A stretch of 64,000 bases of DNA from contig NC_079881.1 of the NCBI RefSeq assembly GCF_029227915.1, positions 10,329,501 to 10,393,500 of the forward strand. Direction: 5' to 3'. A program made the position numbers and the translations under genes. Positions 21,145 through 33,255 of this stretch are shown one piece after another. The DNA is from Hydractinia symbiolongicarpus (lineage: Eukaryota; Cnidaria; Hydrozoa; Anthoathecata; Hydractiniidae). The notes beneath the pieces are model-generated. The model was not told the DNA's origin and ran no database searches. It worked only from the letters and a program-made list of their open reading frames with translations. How positions within the stretch are numbered: the first letter of the stretch is position 1; the number at the start of each line of letters is the position of its first letter.

Positions 21145-21761
21145 GATTCCGTAGTGTAGTGGTTATCACGTGCGCTTAACACGCGCAAGGTCCCCGGTTC
21201 GAGCCCGGGCGGAATCATTGATGTTTCCGCGAAGCGAACCTCGGAAGAGCCTCTGTAGGTTCCATGGTGTTATGGTTAGCACTCAGGACTCTGAATCCTG
21301 CGATCCGAGTTCAAGTCTCGGTGGAACCTGTGCCGTTAGTTGTGCCTCGGAAGCACCTATTGGGCGTTTGGAAGCAACGGCACTTCAAATATTTTAGTCA
21401 TTTGCAAGAAGACATTGTAATAACAACGTTCTTCTGAAATGCATCGGATTAGGGCACAGTGCCTTGTTAGCGCAGTAGGCAGCGCGTCAGTCTCATAATC
21501 TGAAGGTCGTGAGTTCGATCCTCACACAGGGCAAGGCTATTAAAAGCCGCAGTGAATCAAATGTTTGACGCCTATTACAAAACTAGCAACTCAACAATGA
21601 TTCCGCCCGGGCTCGAACCGGGGACCTTGCGCGTGTGAAGCGCACGTGATAACCGCTACACTACGGAATCCAATGAATTTTGGAACCTATGACGAAGGAA
21701 AGCATTACAAGGCTAAAATAGCTAGAGAAAAAAGCAGAAACATGTCGCTTGTTAGTTGCCA
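21145..21761 (+). repeat. tRNA unit 36 (long)
   Basis: Val(AAC) 21145-21217; Gln 21258-21329; Met 21461-21533; Val(CAC) 21598-21670 (-). Met lacks its T4. Confidence 0.95.
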
Positions 21762-22378
21762 GATTCCGTAGTGTAGTGGTTATCACGTGCGCTTAACACG
21801 CGCAAGGTCCCCGGTTCGAGCCCGGGCGGAATCATTGATGTTTCCGCGAAGCGAACCTCGGAAGAGCCTCTGTAGGTTCCATGGTGTTATGGTTAGCACT
21901 CAGGACTCTGAATCCTGCGATCCGAGTTCAAGTCTCGGTGGAACCTGTGCCGTTAGTTGTGCCTCGGAAGCACCTATTGGGCGTTTGGAAGCAACGGCAC
22001 TTCAAATATTTTAGTCATTTGCAAGAAGACATTGTAATAACAACGTTCTTCTGAAATGCATCGGATTAGGGCACAGTGCCTTGTTAGCGCAGTAGGCAGC
22101 GCGTCAGTCTCATAATCTGAAGGTCGTGAGATCGATCCTCACACAGGGCAAGGCTATTAAAAGCCGCAGTGAATCAAATGTTTGACGCCTATTACAAAAC
22201 TAGCAACTCAACAATGATTCCGCCCGGGCTCGAACCGGGGACCTTGCGCGTGTGAAGCGCACGTGATAACCGCTACACTACGGAATCCAATGAATTTTGG
22301 AACCTATGACGAAGGAAAGCATTACAAGGCTAAAATAGCTAGAGAAAAAAGCAGAAACATGTCGCTTGTTAGTTGCCA
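21762..22378 (+). repeat. tRNA unit 37 (long)
   Basis: Val(AAC) 21762-21834; Gln 21875-21946; Met 22078-22150 with T54 to A (22131) in the B box; Val(CAC) 22215-22287 (-). Met lacks its T4. Confidence 0.95.
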
Positions 22379-22957
22379 GATTCCGTAGTGTAGTGGTTAT
22401 CACGTGCGCTTAACACGATGTTTCCGCGAAGCAAACCTCGGAAGAGCCTCTGTAGGTTCCATGGTGTTATGGTTAGCACTCAGGACTCTGAATCCTGCGA
22501 TCCGAGTTCAAGTCTTGGTGGAACCTGTGCCGTTAGTTGTGCCTCGGAAGCACCTATTGGGCGTTTGGAAGCAACGGCACTTGAAATATTTTAGTCATTT
22601 GAGAGAAGACATTGTAATAACAACGTTCTTCTGAAATGCATCGGATTAGGGCGCAGTGCCTTGTTAGCGCAGTAGGCAGCGCGTCAGTCTCATAATCTGA
22701 AGGTCGTGAGTTCGATCCTCACACAGGGCAAGGCTTTTAAAAGCCGCAGTGAATCAAATGTTTGACGCCTATTACAAAACTAGCAACTCAACAATGATTC
22801 CGCCCGGGCTCGAACCGGGGACCTTGCGCGTGTGAAGCGCACGTGATAACCGCTACACTACGGAATCCAATGACTATTGGAACCTATGACGAAGGAAAGC
22901 AATACAAGGCTAAAATAGCTAGAGAAAAAAGCAAAACATGTCGCTTGTTAGTTGCCA
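22379..22957 (+). repeat. tRNA unit 38 (short, 579 bp)
   Basis: Val fragment 22379-22417; Gln 22455-22526; Met 22658-22730; Val(CAC) 22795-22867 (-). One A lost in the following spacer (gcaaaacatg). Confidence 0.95.
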
Positions 22958-23574
22958 GATTCCGTAGTGTAGTGGTTATCACGTGCGCTTAACACGCGCA
23001 AGGTCCCCGGTTCGAGCCCGGGCGGAATCATTGATGTTTCCGCGAAGCGAACCTCGGAAGAGCCTCTGTAGGTTCCATGGTGTTATGGTTAGCACTCAGG
23101 ACTCTGAATCCTGCGATCCGAGTTCAAGTCTTGGTGGAACCTGTGCCGTTAGTTGTGCCTCGGAAGCACCTATTGGGCGTTTGGAAGCAACGGCACTTCA
23201 AATATTTTAGTCATTTGCCAGAAGACATTGTAATAACAACGTTCTTCTGAAATGCATCGGATTAGGGCGCAGTGCCTTGTTAGCGCAGTAGGCAGCGCGT
23301 CAGTCTCATAATCTGAAGGTCGTGAGTTCGATCCTCACACAGGGCAAGGCTTTTAAAAGCCGCAGTGAATCAAATGTTTGACGCCTATTACAAAACTAGC
23401 AACTCAACAATGATTCCGCCCGGGCTCGAACCGGGGACCTTGCGCGTGTGAAGCGCACGTGATAACCGCTACACTACGGAATCCAATGAATTTTGGAACC
23501 TATGACGAAGGAAAGCATTACAAGGCTAAAATAGCTAGAGAAAAAAGCAAAAACATGTCGCTTGTTAGTTGCCA
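22958..23574 (+). repeat. tRNA unit 39 (long)
   Basis: Val(AAC) 22958-23030; Gln 23071-23142; Met 23274-23346; Val(CAC) 23411-23483 (-). Confidence 0.95.
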
Positions 23575-24191
23575 GATTCCGTAGTGTAGTGGTTATCACG
23601 TGCGCTTAACACGCGCAAGGTCCCCGGTTCGAGCCCGGGCGGAATCATTGATGTTTCCGCGAAGCGAACCTCGGAAGAGCCTCTGTAGGTTCCATGGTGT
23701 TATGGTTATCACTCAGGACTCTGAATCCTGCGATCCGAGTTCAAGTCTTGGTGGAACCTGTGCCGTTAGTTGTGCCTCGGAAGCACCTATTGGGCGTTTG
23801 GAAGCAACGGCACTTCAAATATTTTAGTCATTTGCAAGAAGACATTGTAATAACAACGTTCTTCTGAAATGCATCGGATTAGGGCGCAGTGCCTTGTTAG
23901 CGCAGTAGGCAGCGCGTCAGTCTCATAATCTGAAGGTCGTGAGTTCGATCCTCACACAGGGCAACGCTTTTAAAAGCCGCAGTGAATCAAATGTTTGACG
24001 CCTATTACAAAACTAGCAACTCAACAATGATTCCGCCCGGGCTCGAACCGGGGACCTTGCGCGTGTGAAGCGCACGTGATAACCGCTACACTACGGAATC
24101 CAATGAATTTTGGAACCTATGACGAAGGAAAGCATTACAAGGCTAAAATAGCTAGAGAAAAAAGCAGAAACATGTCGCTTGTTAGTTGCCA
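23575..24191 (+). repeat. tRNA unit 40 (long)
   Basis: Val(AAC) 23575-23647; Gln 23688-23759 (G22 to T at 23709, D stem); Met 23891-23963; Val(CAC) 24028-24100 (-). Terminator palindrome changed to CGCTTTT. Confidence 0.95.
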
Positions 24192-24770
24192 GATTCCGTA
24201 GTGTAGTGGTTATCACGTGCGCTTAACACGATGTTTCCGCGAAGCAAACCTCGGAAGAGCCTCTGTAGGTTCCATGGTGTTATGGTTAGCACTCAGGACT
24301 CTGAATCCTGCGTCCGAGTTCAAGTCTTGGTGGAACCTGTGCCGTTAGTTGTGCCTCGGAAGCACCTATTGGGCGTTTGGAAGCAACGGCACTTGAAATA
24401 TTTTAGTCATTTGCAAGAAGACATTGTAATAACAACGTTCCTCTGAAATGCATCGGATTAGGGCGCAGTGCCTTGTTAGCGCAGTAGGCAGCGCGTCAGT
24501 CTCATAATCTGAAGGTCGTGAGTTCGATCCTCACACAGGGCAAGGCTTTTAAAAGCCGCAGTGAATCAAATGTTTGACGCCTATTACAAAACTAGCAACT
24601 CAACAATGATTCCGCCCGGGCTCGAACCGGGGACCTTGCGCGTGTGAAGCGCACGTGATAACCGCTACACTACGGAATCCAATGACTATTGGAACCTATG
24701 ACGAAGGAAAGCAATACAAGGCTAAAATAGCTAGAGAAAAAAGCAAAAACATGTCGCTTGTTAGTTGCCA
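24192..24770 (+). repeat. tRNA unit 41 (short, 579 bp)
   Basis: Val fragment 24192-24230; Gln 24268-24338 is 71 nt, one base deleted at cctgcgtccgag, so probably damaged; Met 24470-24542; Val(CAC) 24607-24679 (-). Confidence 0.95.
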
Positions 24771-25387
24771 GATTCCGTAGTGTAGTGGTTATCACGTGCG
24801 CTTAACACGCGCAAGGTCCCCGGTTCGAGCCCGGGCGGAATCATTGATGTTTCCGCGAAGCGAACCTCGGAAGAGCCTCTGTAGGTTCCATGGTGTTATG
24901 GTTAGCACTCAGGACTCTGAATCCTGCGATCCGAGTTCAAGTCTCGGTGGAACCTGTGCCGTTAGTTGTGCCTCGGAAGCACCTATTGGGCGTTTGGAAG
25001 CAACGGCACTTCAAATATTTTAGTCATTTGCAAGAAGACATTGTAATAACAACGTTCTTCTGAAATGCATCGGATTAGGGCACAGTGCCTTGTTAGCGCA
25101 GTAGGCAGCGCGTCAGTCTCATAATCTGAAGGTCGTGAGTTCGATCCTCACACAGGGCAAGGCTATTAAAAGCCGCAGTGAATCAAATGTTTGACGCCTA
25201 TTACAAAACTAGCAACTCAACAATGATTCCGCACGGGCTCGAACCGGGGACCTTGCGCGTGTGAAGCGCACGTGATAACCGCTACACTACGGAATCCAAT
25301 GACTATTGGAACCTATGACGAAGGAAAGCAATACAAGGCTAAAATAGCTAGAGAAAAAAGCAAAAACATGTCGCTTGTTAGTTGCCA
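24771..25387 (+). repeat. tRNA unit 42 (long)
   Basis: Val(AAC) 24771-24843; Gln 24884-24955; Met 25087-25159; Val(CAC) 25224-25296 (-) with a T-stem change (gcacggg). Met lacks its T4. Confidence 0.95.
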
Positions 25388-26003
25388 GATTCCGTAGTGT
25401 AGTGGTTATCACGTGCGCTTAACACGCGCAAGGTCCCCGGTTCGAGCCCGGGCGGAATCATTGATGTTTCCGCGAAGCGAACCTCGGAAGAGCCTCTGTA
25501 GGTTCCATGGTGTTATGGTTAGCACTCAGGACTCTGAATCCTGCGATCCGAGTTCAAGTCTCGGTGGAACCTGTGCGTTAGTTGTGCCTCGGAAGCACCT
25601 ATTGGGCGTTTGGAAGCAACGGCACTTCAAATATTTTAGTCATTTGCAAGAAGACATTGTAATAACAACGTTCTTCTGAAATGCATCGGATTAGGGCACA
25701 GTGCCTTGTTAGCGCAGTAGGCAGCGCGTCAGTCTCATAATCTGAAGGTCGTGAGTTCGATCCTCACACAGGGCAAGGCTATTAAAAGCCGCAGTGAATC
25801 AAATGTTTGACGCCTATTACAAAACTAGCAACTCAACAATGATTCCGCCCGGGCTCGAACCGGGGACCTTGCGCGTGTGAAGCGCACGTGATAACCGCTA
25901 CACTACGGAATCCATTGAATTTTGGAACCTATGACGAAGGAAAGCATTACAAGGCTAAAATAGCTAGAGAAAAAAGCAGAAACATGTCGCTTGTTAGTTG
26001 CCA
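25388..26003 (+). repeat. tRNA unit 43 (long, 616 bp)
   Basis: Val(AAC) 25388-25460; Gln 25501-25572; Met 25703-25775; Val(CAC) 25840-25912 (-). One C lost in the trailer stem. Met lacks its T4. Confidence 0.95.
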
Positions 26004-26582
26004 GATTCCGTAGTGTAGTGGTTATCACGTGCGCTTAACACGATGTTTCCGCGAAGCAAACCTCGGAAGAGCCTCTGTAGGTTCCATGGTGTTATGGTTA
26101 GCACTCAGGACTCTGAATCCTGCGATCCGAGTTCAAGTCTTGGTGGAACCTGTGCCGTTAGTTGTGCCTCGGAAGCACCTATTGGGCGTTTGGAAGCAAC
26201 GGCACTTGAAATATTTTAGTCATTTGAGAGAAGACATTGTAATAACAACGTTCTTCTGAAATGCATCGGATTAGGGCGCAGTGCCTTGTTAGCGCAGTAG
26301 GCAGCGCGTCAGTCTCATAATCTGAAGGTCGTGAGTTCGATCCTCACACAGGGCAAGGCTTTTAAAAGCCGCAGTGAATCAAATGTTTGACGCCTATTAC
26401 AAAACTAGCAACTCAACAATGATTCCGCCCGGGCTCGAACCGGGGACCTTGCGCGTGTGAAGCGCACGTGATAACCGCTACACTACGGAATCCAATGACT
26501 ATTGGAACCTATGACGAAGGAAAGCAATACAAGGCTAAAATAGCTAGAGAAAAAAGCAAAACATGTCGCTTGTTAGTTGCCA
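26004..26582 (+). repeat. tRNA unit 44 (short, 579 bp)
   Basis: Val fragment 26004-26042; Gln 26080-26151; Met 26283-26355; Val(CAC) 26420-26492 (-). Starts the 1813-bp repeat. Confidence 0.95.
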
Positions 26583-27199
26583 GATTCCGTTGTGTAGTGG
26601 TTATCACGTGCGCTTAACACGCACAAGGTCCCCGGTTCGAGCCCGGGCGGAATCATTGATGTTTCCGCGAAGCGAACCTCGGAAGAGCCTCTATGGGTTC
26701 CATGGTGTTATGGTTAGCACTCAGGACTCTGAATCCTGCGATCCGAGTTCAAGTCTTGGTGGAACCTGTGCCGTTAGTTGTGCCTCGGAAGCACCTATTG
26801 GGCGTTTGGAAGCAACGGCACTTCAAATATTTTAGTCATTTGCAAGAAGACATTGTAATAACAACGTTCTTCTGAAATGCATCGGATTAGGGCGCAGTGC
26901 CTTGTTAGCGCAGTAGGCAGCGCGTCAGTCTCATAATCTGAAGGTCGTGAGTTCGATCCTCACACAGGGCAAGGCTTTTAAAAGCCGCAGTGAATCAAAT
27001 GTTTGACGCCTATTAAAAAACTAGCAACTCAACAATGATTCCGCCCGGGCTCGAACCGGGGACCTTGCGCGTGTGAAGCGCACGTGATAACCGCTACACT
27101 ACGGAATCCAATGAATTTTGGAACCTATGACGAAGGAAAGCATTACAAGGCTAAAATAGCTAGAGAAAAAAGCAAAAACATGTCGCTTGTTAGTTGCCA
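26583..27199 (+). repeat. tRNA unit 45 (long)
   Basis: Val(AAC) 26583-26655 with A9 to T and a C29-A41 mismatch; Gln 26696-26767; Met 26899-26971; Val(CAC) 27036-27108 (-), six-base minus-strand T run. Confidence 0.95.
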
Positions 27200-27816
27200 G
27201 ATTCCGTAGTGTAGTGGTTATCACGTGCGCTTAACACGCGCAAGGTCCCCGGTTCGAGCCCGGGCGGAATCATTGATGTTTCCGCGAAGCGAACCTCGGA
27301 AGAGCCTCTGTAGGTTCCATGGTGTTATGGTTAGCACTCAGGACTCTGAATCCTGCGATCCGAGTTCAAGTCTCGGTGGAACCTGTGCCGTTAGTTGTGC
27401 CTCGGAAGCACCTATTGGGCGTTTGGAAGCAACGGCACTTCAAATATTTTAGTCATTTGCAAGAAGACATTGTAATAACAACGTTCTTCTGAAATGCATC
27501 GGATTAGGGCACAGTGCCTTGTTAGCGCAGTAGGCAGCGCGTCAGTCTCATAATCTGAAGGTCGTGAGTTCGATCCTCACACAGGGCAAGGCTATTAAAA
27601 GCCGCAGTGAATCAAATGTTTGACGCCTATTACAAAACTAGCAACTCAACAATGATTCCGCCCGGGCTCGAACCGGGGACCTTGCGCGTGTGAAGCGCAC
27701 GTGATAACCGCTACACTACGGAATCCATTGAATTTTGGAACCTATGACGAAGGAAAGCATTACAAGGCTAAAATAGCTAGAGAAAAAAGCAGAAACATGT
27801 CGCTTGTTAGTTGCCA
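27200..27816 (+). repeat. tRNA unit 46 (long)
   Basis: Val(AAC) 27200-27272; Gln 27313-27384; Met 27516-27588; Val(CAC) 27653-27725 (-). Met lacks its T4. Confidence 0.95.
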
Positions 27817-28395
27817 GATTCCGTAGTGTAGTGGTTATCACGTGCGCTTAACACGATGTTTCCGCGAAGCAAACCTCGGAAGAGCCTCTGTAGGTTCCAT
27901 GGTGTTATGGTTAGCACTCAGGACTCTGAATCCTGCGATCCGAGTTCAAGTCTTGGTGGAACCTGTGCCGTTAGTTGTGCCTCGGAAGCACCTATTGGGC
28001 GTTTGGAAGCAACGGCACTTGAAATATTTTAGTCATTTGAGAGAAGACATTGTAATAACAACGTTCTTCTGAAATGCATCGGATTAGGGCGCAGTGCCTT
28101 GTTAGCGCAGTAGGCAGCGCGTCAGTCTCATAATCTGAAGGTCGTGAGTTCGATCCTCACACAGGGCAAGGCTTTTAAAAGCCGCAGTGAATCAAATGTT
28201 TGACGCCTATTACAAAACTAGCAACTCAACAATGATTCCGCCCGGGCTCGAACCGGGGACCTTGCGCGTGTGAAGCGCACGTGATAACCGCTACACTACG
28301 GAATCCAATGACTATTGGAACCTATGACGAAGGAAAGCAATACAAGGCTAAAATAGCTAGAGAAAAAAGCAAAACATGTCGCTTGTTAGTTGCCA
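27817..28395 (+). repeat. tRNA unit 47 (short, 579 bp)
   Basis: Val fragment 27817-27855; Gln 27893-27964; Met 28096-28168; Val(CAC) 28233-28305 (-). Confidence 0.95.
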
Positions 28396-29012
28396 GATTC
28401 CGTTGTGTAGTGGTTATCACGTGCGCTTAACACGCACAAGGTCCCCGGTTCGAGCCCGGGCGGAATCATTGATGTTTCCGCGAAGCGAACCTCGGAAGAG
28501 CCTCTATGGGTTCCATGGTGTTATGGTTAGCACTCAGGACTCTGAATCCTGCGATCCGAGTTCAAGTCTTGGTGGAACCTGTGCCGTTAGTTGTGCCTCG
28601 GAAGCACCTATTGGGCGTTTGGAAGCAACGGCACTTCAAATATTTTAGTCATTTGCAAGAAGACATTGTAATAACAACGTTCTTCTGAAATGCATCGGAT
28701 TAGGGCGCAGTGCCTTGTTAGCGCAGTAGGCAGCGCGTCAGTCTCATAATCTGAAGGTCGTGAGTTCGATCCTCACACAGGGCAAGGCTTTTAAAAGCCG
28801 CAGTGAATCAAATGTTTGACGCCTATTAAAAAACTAGCAACTCAACAATGATTCCGCCCGGGCTCGAACCGGGGACCTTGCGCGTGTGAAGCGCACGTGA
28901 TAACCGCTACACTACGGAATCCAATGAATTTTGGAACCTATGACGAAGGAAAGCATTACAAGGCTAAAATAGCTAGAGAAAAAAGCAAAAACATGTCGCT
29001 TGTTAGTTGCCA
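28396..29012 (+). repeat. tRNA unit 48 (long)
   Basis: Val(AAC) 28396-28468 with the same A9 to T and C29-A41 mismatch as unit 45; Gln 28509-28580; Met 28712-28784; Val(CAC) 28849-28921 (-). Confidence 0.95.
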
Positions 29013-29629
29013 GATTCCGTAGTGTAGTGGTTATCACGTGCGCTTAACACGTGCAAGGTCCCCGGTTCGAGCCCGGGCGGAATCATTGATGTTTCCGCGA
29101 AGCGAACCTCGGAAGAGCCTCTGTAGGTTCCATGGTGTTATGGTTAGCACTCAGGACTCTGAATCCTGCGATCCGAGTTCAAGTCTTGGTGGAACCTGTG
29201 CCGTTAGTTGTGCCTCGGAAGCACCTATTGGGCGTTTGGAAGCAACGGCACTTCAAATATTTTAGTCATTTGCAAGAAGACATTTTAATAACAACGTTCT
29301 TCTGAAATGCATCGGATTAGGGCGCAGTGCCTTGTTAGCGCAGTAGGCAGCGCGTCAGTCTCATAATCTGAAGGTCGTGAGTTCGATCCTCACACAGGGC
29401 AAGGCTATTAAAAGCCGCAGTGAATCAAATGTTTGACGCCTATTACAAAACTAGCAACTCAACAATGATTCCGCCCGGGCTCATTCCGCGGACCTTGCGC
29501 GTGTGAAGCGCACGTGATAACCGCTACACTACGGAATCCAATGAATTTTGGAACCTATGACGAAGGAAAGCATTACAAGGCTAAAATAGCTAGAGAAAAA
29601 AGCAAAAACATGTCGCTTGTTAGTTGCCA
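29013..29629 (+). repeat. tRNA unit 49 (long)
   Basis: Val(AAC) 29013-29085 with G30-U40 wobble; Gln 29126-29197; Met 29329-29401; Val(CAC) 29466-29538 (-) with a rewritten T arm. Met lacks its T4. Confidence 0.95.
29466..29538 (-). pseudogene. tRNA-Val(CAC) with destroyed T arm (unit 49)
   Basis: The plus strand reads gctcattccgcggacc where other copies read gctcgaaccggggacc. Several bases change at once within the T loop and 5' T strand, removing the TTCGA core and the B box. The acceptor and anticodon arms are intact. The clustered change suggests a templated event rather than separate mutations. Confidence 0.8.
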
Positions 29630-30246
29630 GATTCCGTAGTGTAGTGGTTATCACGTGCGCTTAACACGCGCAAGGTCCCCGGTTCGAGCCCGGGCGGAAT
29701 CATTGATGTTTCCGCGAAGCGAACCTCGGAAGAGCCTCTGTAGGTTCCATGGTGTTATGGTTAGCACTCAGGACTCTGAATCCTGCGATCCGAGTTCAAG
29801 TCTCGGTGGAACCTGTGCCGTTAGTTGTGCCTCGGAAGCACCTATTGGGCGTTTGGAAGCAACGGCACTTCAAATATTTTAGTCATTTGCAAGAAGACAT
29901 TGTAATAACAACGTTCTTCTGAAATGCATCGGATTAGGGCACAGTGCCTTGTTAGCGCAGTAGGCAGCGCGTCAGTCTCATAATCTGAAGGTCGTGAGTT
30001 CGATCCTCACACAGGGCAAGGCTATTAAAAGCCGCAGTGAATCAAATGTTTGACGCCTATTACAAAACTAGCAACTCAACAATGATTCCGCCCGGGCTCG
30101 AACCGGGGACCTTGCGCGTGTGAAGCGCACGTGATAACCGCTACACTACGGAATCCAATGAATTTTGGAACCTATGACGAAGGAAAGCATTACAAGGCTA
30201 AAATAGCTAGAGAAAAAAGCAGAAACATGTCGCTTGTTAGTTGCCA
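29630..30246 (+). repeat. tRNA unit 50 (long)
   Basis: Val(AAC) 29630-29702; Gln 29743-29814; Met 29946-30018; Val(CAC) 30083-30155 (-). Met lacks its T4. Confidence 0.95.
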
Positions 30247-30826
30247 GATTCCGTAGTGTAGTGGTTATCACGTGCGCTTAACACGATGTTTCCACGAAGC
30301 AAACCTCGGAAGAGCCTCTGTAGGTTCCATGGTGTTATGGTTAGCACTCAGGACTCTGAATCCTGCGATCCGAGTTCAAGTCTTGGTGGAACCTGTGCCG
30401 TTAATTGTGCCTCGGAAGCACCTATTGGGCGTTTGGAAGCAACGGCACTTGAAATATTTTAGTCATTTGCAAGAAGACATTGTAATAACAACGTTCTTCT
30501 GAAATGCATCGGATTAGGGCGCAGTGCCTTGTTAGCGCAGTAGGCAGCGCGTCAGTCTCATAATCTGAAGGTCGTGAGTTCGATCCTCACACAGGGCAAG
30601 GCTTTTAAAAGCCGCAGTGAATCAAATGTTTGACGCCTATTACAGAACTAGCAACTCAACAATGATTCCGCCCTGGCTCGAACCGGGGACCTTGCGCGTG
30701 TGAAGCGCACGTGATAACCGCTACACTACGGAATCCAATGACTATTGGAACCTATGACGAAGGAAAGCAATACAAGGCTAAAATAGCTAGAGAAAAAAGC
30801 AATAACATGTCGCTTGTTAGTTGCCA
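30247..30826 (+). repeat. tRNA unit 51 (short)
   Basis: Val fragment 30247-30285; Gln 30323-30394; Met 30526-30598; Val(CAC) 30663-30735 (-) with C62 to A (30674), a T-stem mismatch shared with units 59 and 61. Confidence 0.95.
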
Positions 30827-31443
30827 GATTCCGTAGTGTAGTGGTTATCACGTGCGCTTAACACGCGCAAGGTCCCCGGTTCGAGCCCGGGCGGAATCAT
30901 TGATGTTTCCGCGAAGCGAACCTCGGAAGAGCCTCTGTAGGTTCCATGGTGTTATGGTTAGCACTCAGGACTCTGAATCCTGCGATCCGAGTTCAAGTCT
31001 CGGTGGAACCTGTGCCGTTAGTTGTGCCTCGGAAGCACCTATTGGGCGTTTGGAAGCAACGGCACTTCAAATATTTTAGTCATTTGCAAGAAGACATTGT
31101 AATAACAACGTTCTTCTGAAATGCATCGGATTAGGGCACAGTGCCTTGTTAGCGCAGTAGGCAGCGCGTCAGTCTCATAATCTGAAGGTCGTGAGTTCGA
31201 TCCTCACACAGGGCAAGGCTATTAAAAGCCGCAGTGAATCAAATGTTTGACGCCTATTACAAAACTAGCAACTCAACAATGATTCCGCCCGGGCTCGAAC
31301 CGGGGACCTTGCGCGTGTGAAGCGCACGTGATAACCGCTACACTACGGAATCCAATGAATTTTGGAACCTATGACGAAGGAAAGCATTACAAGGCTAAAA
31401 TAGCTAGAGAAAAAAGCAGAAACATGTCGCTTGTTAGTTGCCA
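30827..31443 (+). repeat. tRNA unit 52 (long)
   Basis: Val(AAC) 30827-30899; Gln 30940-31011; Met 31143-31215; Val(CAC) 31280-31352 (-). Met lacks its T4. Confidence 0.95.
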
Positions 31444-32022
31444 GATTCCGTAGTGTAGTGGTTATCACGTGCGCTTAACACGATGTTTCCGCGAAGCAAA
31501 CCTCGGAAGAGCCTCTGTAGGTTCCATGGTGTTATGGTTAGCACTCAGGACTCTGAATCCTGCGATCCGAGTTCAAGTCTTGGTGGAACCTGTGCCGTTA
31601 GTTGTGCCTCGGAAGCACCTATTGGGCGTTTGGAAGCAACGGCATTTGAAATATTTTAGTCATTTGAGAGAAGACATTGTAATAACAACGTTCTTCTGAA
31701 ATGCATCGGATTAGGGCGCAGTGCCTTGTTAGCGCAGTAGGCAGCGCGTCAGTCTCATAATCTGAAGGTCGTGAGTTCGATCCTCACACAGGGCAAGGCT
31801 TTTAAAAGCCGCAGTGAATCAAATGTTTGACGCCTATTACAAAACTAGCAACTCAACAATGATTCCGCCCGGGCTCGAACCGGGGACCTTGCGCGTGTGA
31901 AGCGCACGTGATAACCGCTACACTACGGAATCCAATGACTATTGGAACCTATGACGAAGGAAAGCAATACAAGGCTAAAATAGCTAGAGAAAAAAGCAAA
32001 ACATGTCGCTTGTTAGTTGCCA
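31444..32022 (+). repeat. tRNA unit 53 (short, 579 bp)
   Basis: Val fragment 31444-31482; Gln 31520-31591; Met 31723-31795; Val(CAC) 31860-31932 (-). Trailer outer pair is G-U. Confidence 0.95.
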
Positions 32023-32639
32023 GATTCCGTAGTGTAGTGGTTATCACGTGCGCTTAACACGCACAAGGTCCCCGGTTCGAGCCCGGGCGGAATCATTGAT
32101 GTTTCCGCGAAGCGAACCTCGGAAGAGCCTCTGTAGGTTCCATGGTGTTATGGTTAGCACTCAGGACTCTGAATCCTGCGATCCGAGTTCAAGTCTTGGT
32201 GGAACCTGTGCCGTTAGTTGTGCCTCGGAAGCACCTATTGGGCGTTTGGAAGCAACGGCACTTCAAATATTTTAGTCATTTGCAAGAAGACATTGTAATA
32301 ACAACGTTCTTCTGAAATGCATCGGATTAGGGCGCAGTGCCTTGTTAGCGCAGTAGGCAGCGCGTCAGTCTCATAATCTGAAGGTCGTGAGTTCGATCCT
32401 CACACAGGGCAAGGCTTTTAAAAGCCGCAGTGAATCAAATGTTTGACGCCTATTACAAAACTAGCAACTCAACAATGATTCCGCCCGGGCTCGAACCGGG
32501 GACCTTGCGCGTGTGAAGCGCACGTGATAACCGCTACACTACGGAATCCAATGAATTTTGGAACCTATGACGAAGGAAAGCATTACAAGGCTAAAATAGC
32601 TAGAGAAAAAAGCAAAAACATGTCGCTTGTTAGTTGCCA
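32023..32639 (+). repeat. tRNA unit 54 (long)
   Basis: Val(AAC) 32023-32095 with C29-A41 mismatch; Gln 32136-32207; Met 32339-32411; Val(CAC) 32476-32548 (-). Confidence 0.95.
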
Positions 32640-33255
32640 GATTCCGTAGTGTAGTGGTTATCACGTGCGCTTAACACGTGCAAGGTCCCCGGTTCGAGCC
32701 CGGGCGGAATCATTGATGTTTCCGCGAAGCGAACCTCGGAAGAGCCTCTGTAGGTTCCATGGTGTTATGGTTAGCACTCAGGACTCTGAATCCTGCGATC
32801 CGAGTTCAAGTCTTGGTGGAACCTGTGCCGTTAGTTGTGCCTCGGAAGCACCTATTGGGCGTTTGGAAGCAACGGCACTTCAAATATTTTAGTCATTTGC
32901 AAGAAGACATTTTAATAACAACGTTCTTCTGAAATGCATCGGATTAGGGCGCAGTGCCTTGTTAGCGCAGTAGGCAGCGCGTCAGTCTCATAATCTGAAG
33001 GTCGTGAGTTCGATCCTCACACAGGGCAAGGCTTTTAAAAGCCGCAGTGAATCAAATGTTTGACGCCTATTACAAAACTAGCAACTCAACAATGATTCCG
33101 CCCGGGCTCGAACCGGGGACCTTGCGCGTGTGAAGCGCACGTGATAACCGCTACACTACGGAATCCAATGACTACTGGAACCTATGACGAAGGAAAGCAA
33201 TACAAGGCTAAAATAGCTAGAGAAAAAAGCAAAACATGTCGCTTGTTAGTTGCCA
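32640..33255 (+). repeat. tRNA unit 55 (long, 616 bp)
   Basis: Val(AAC) 32640-32712 with G30-U40 wobble; Gln 32753-32824; Met 32956-33028; Val(CAC) 33093-33165 (-). Confidence 0.95.
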
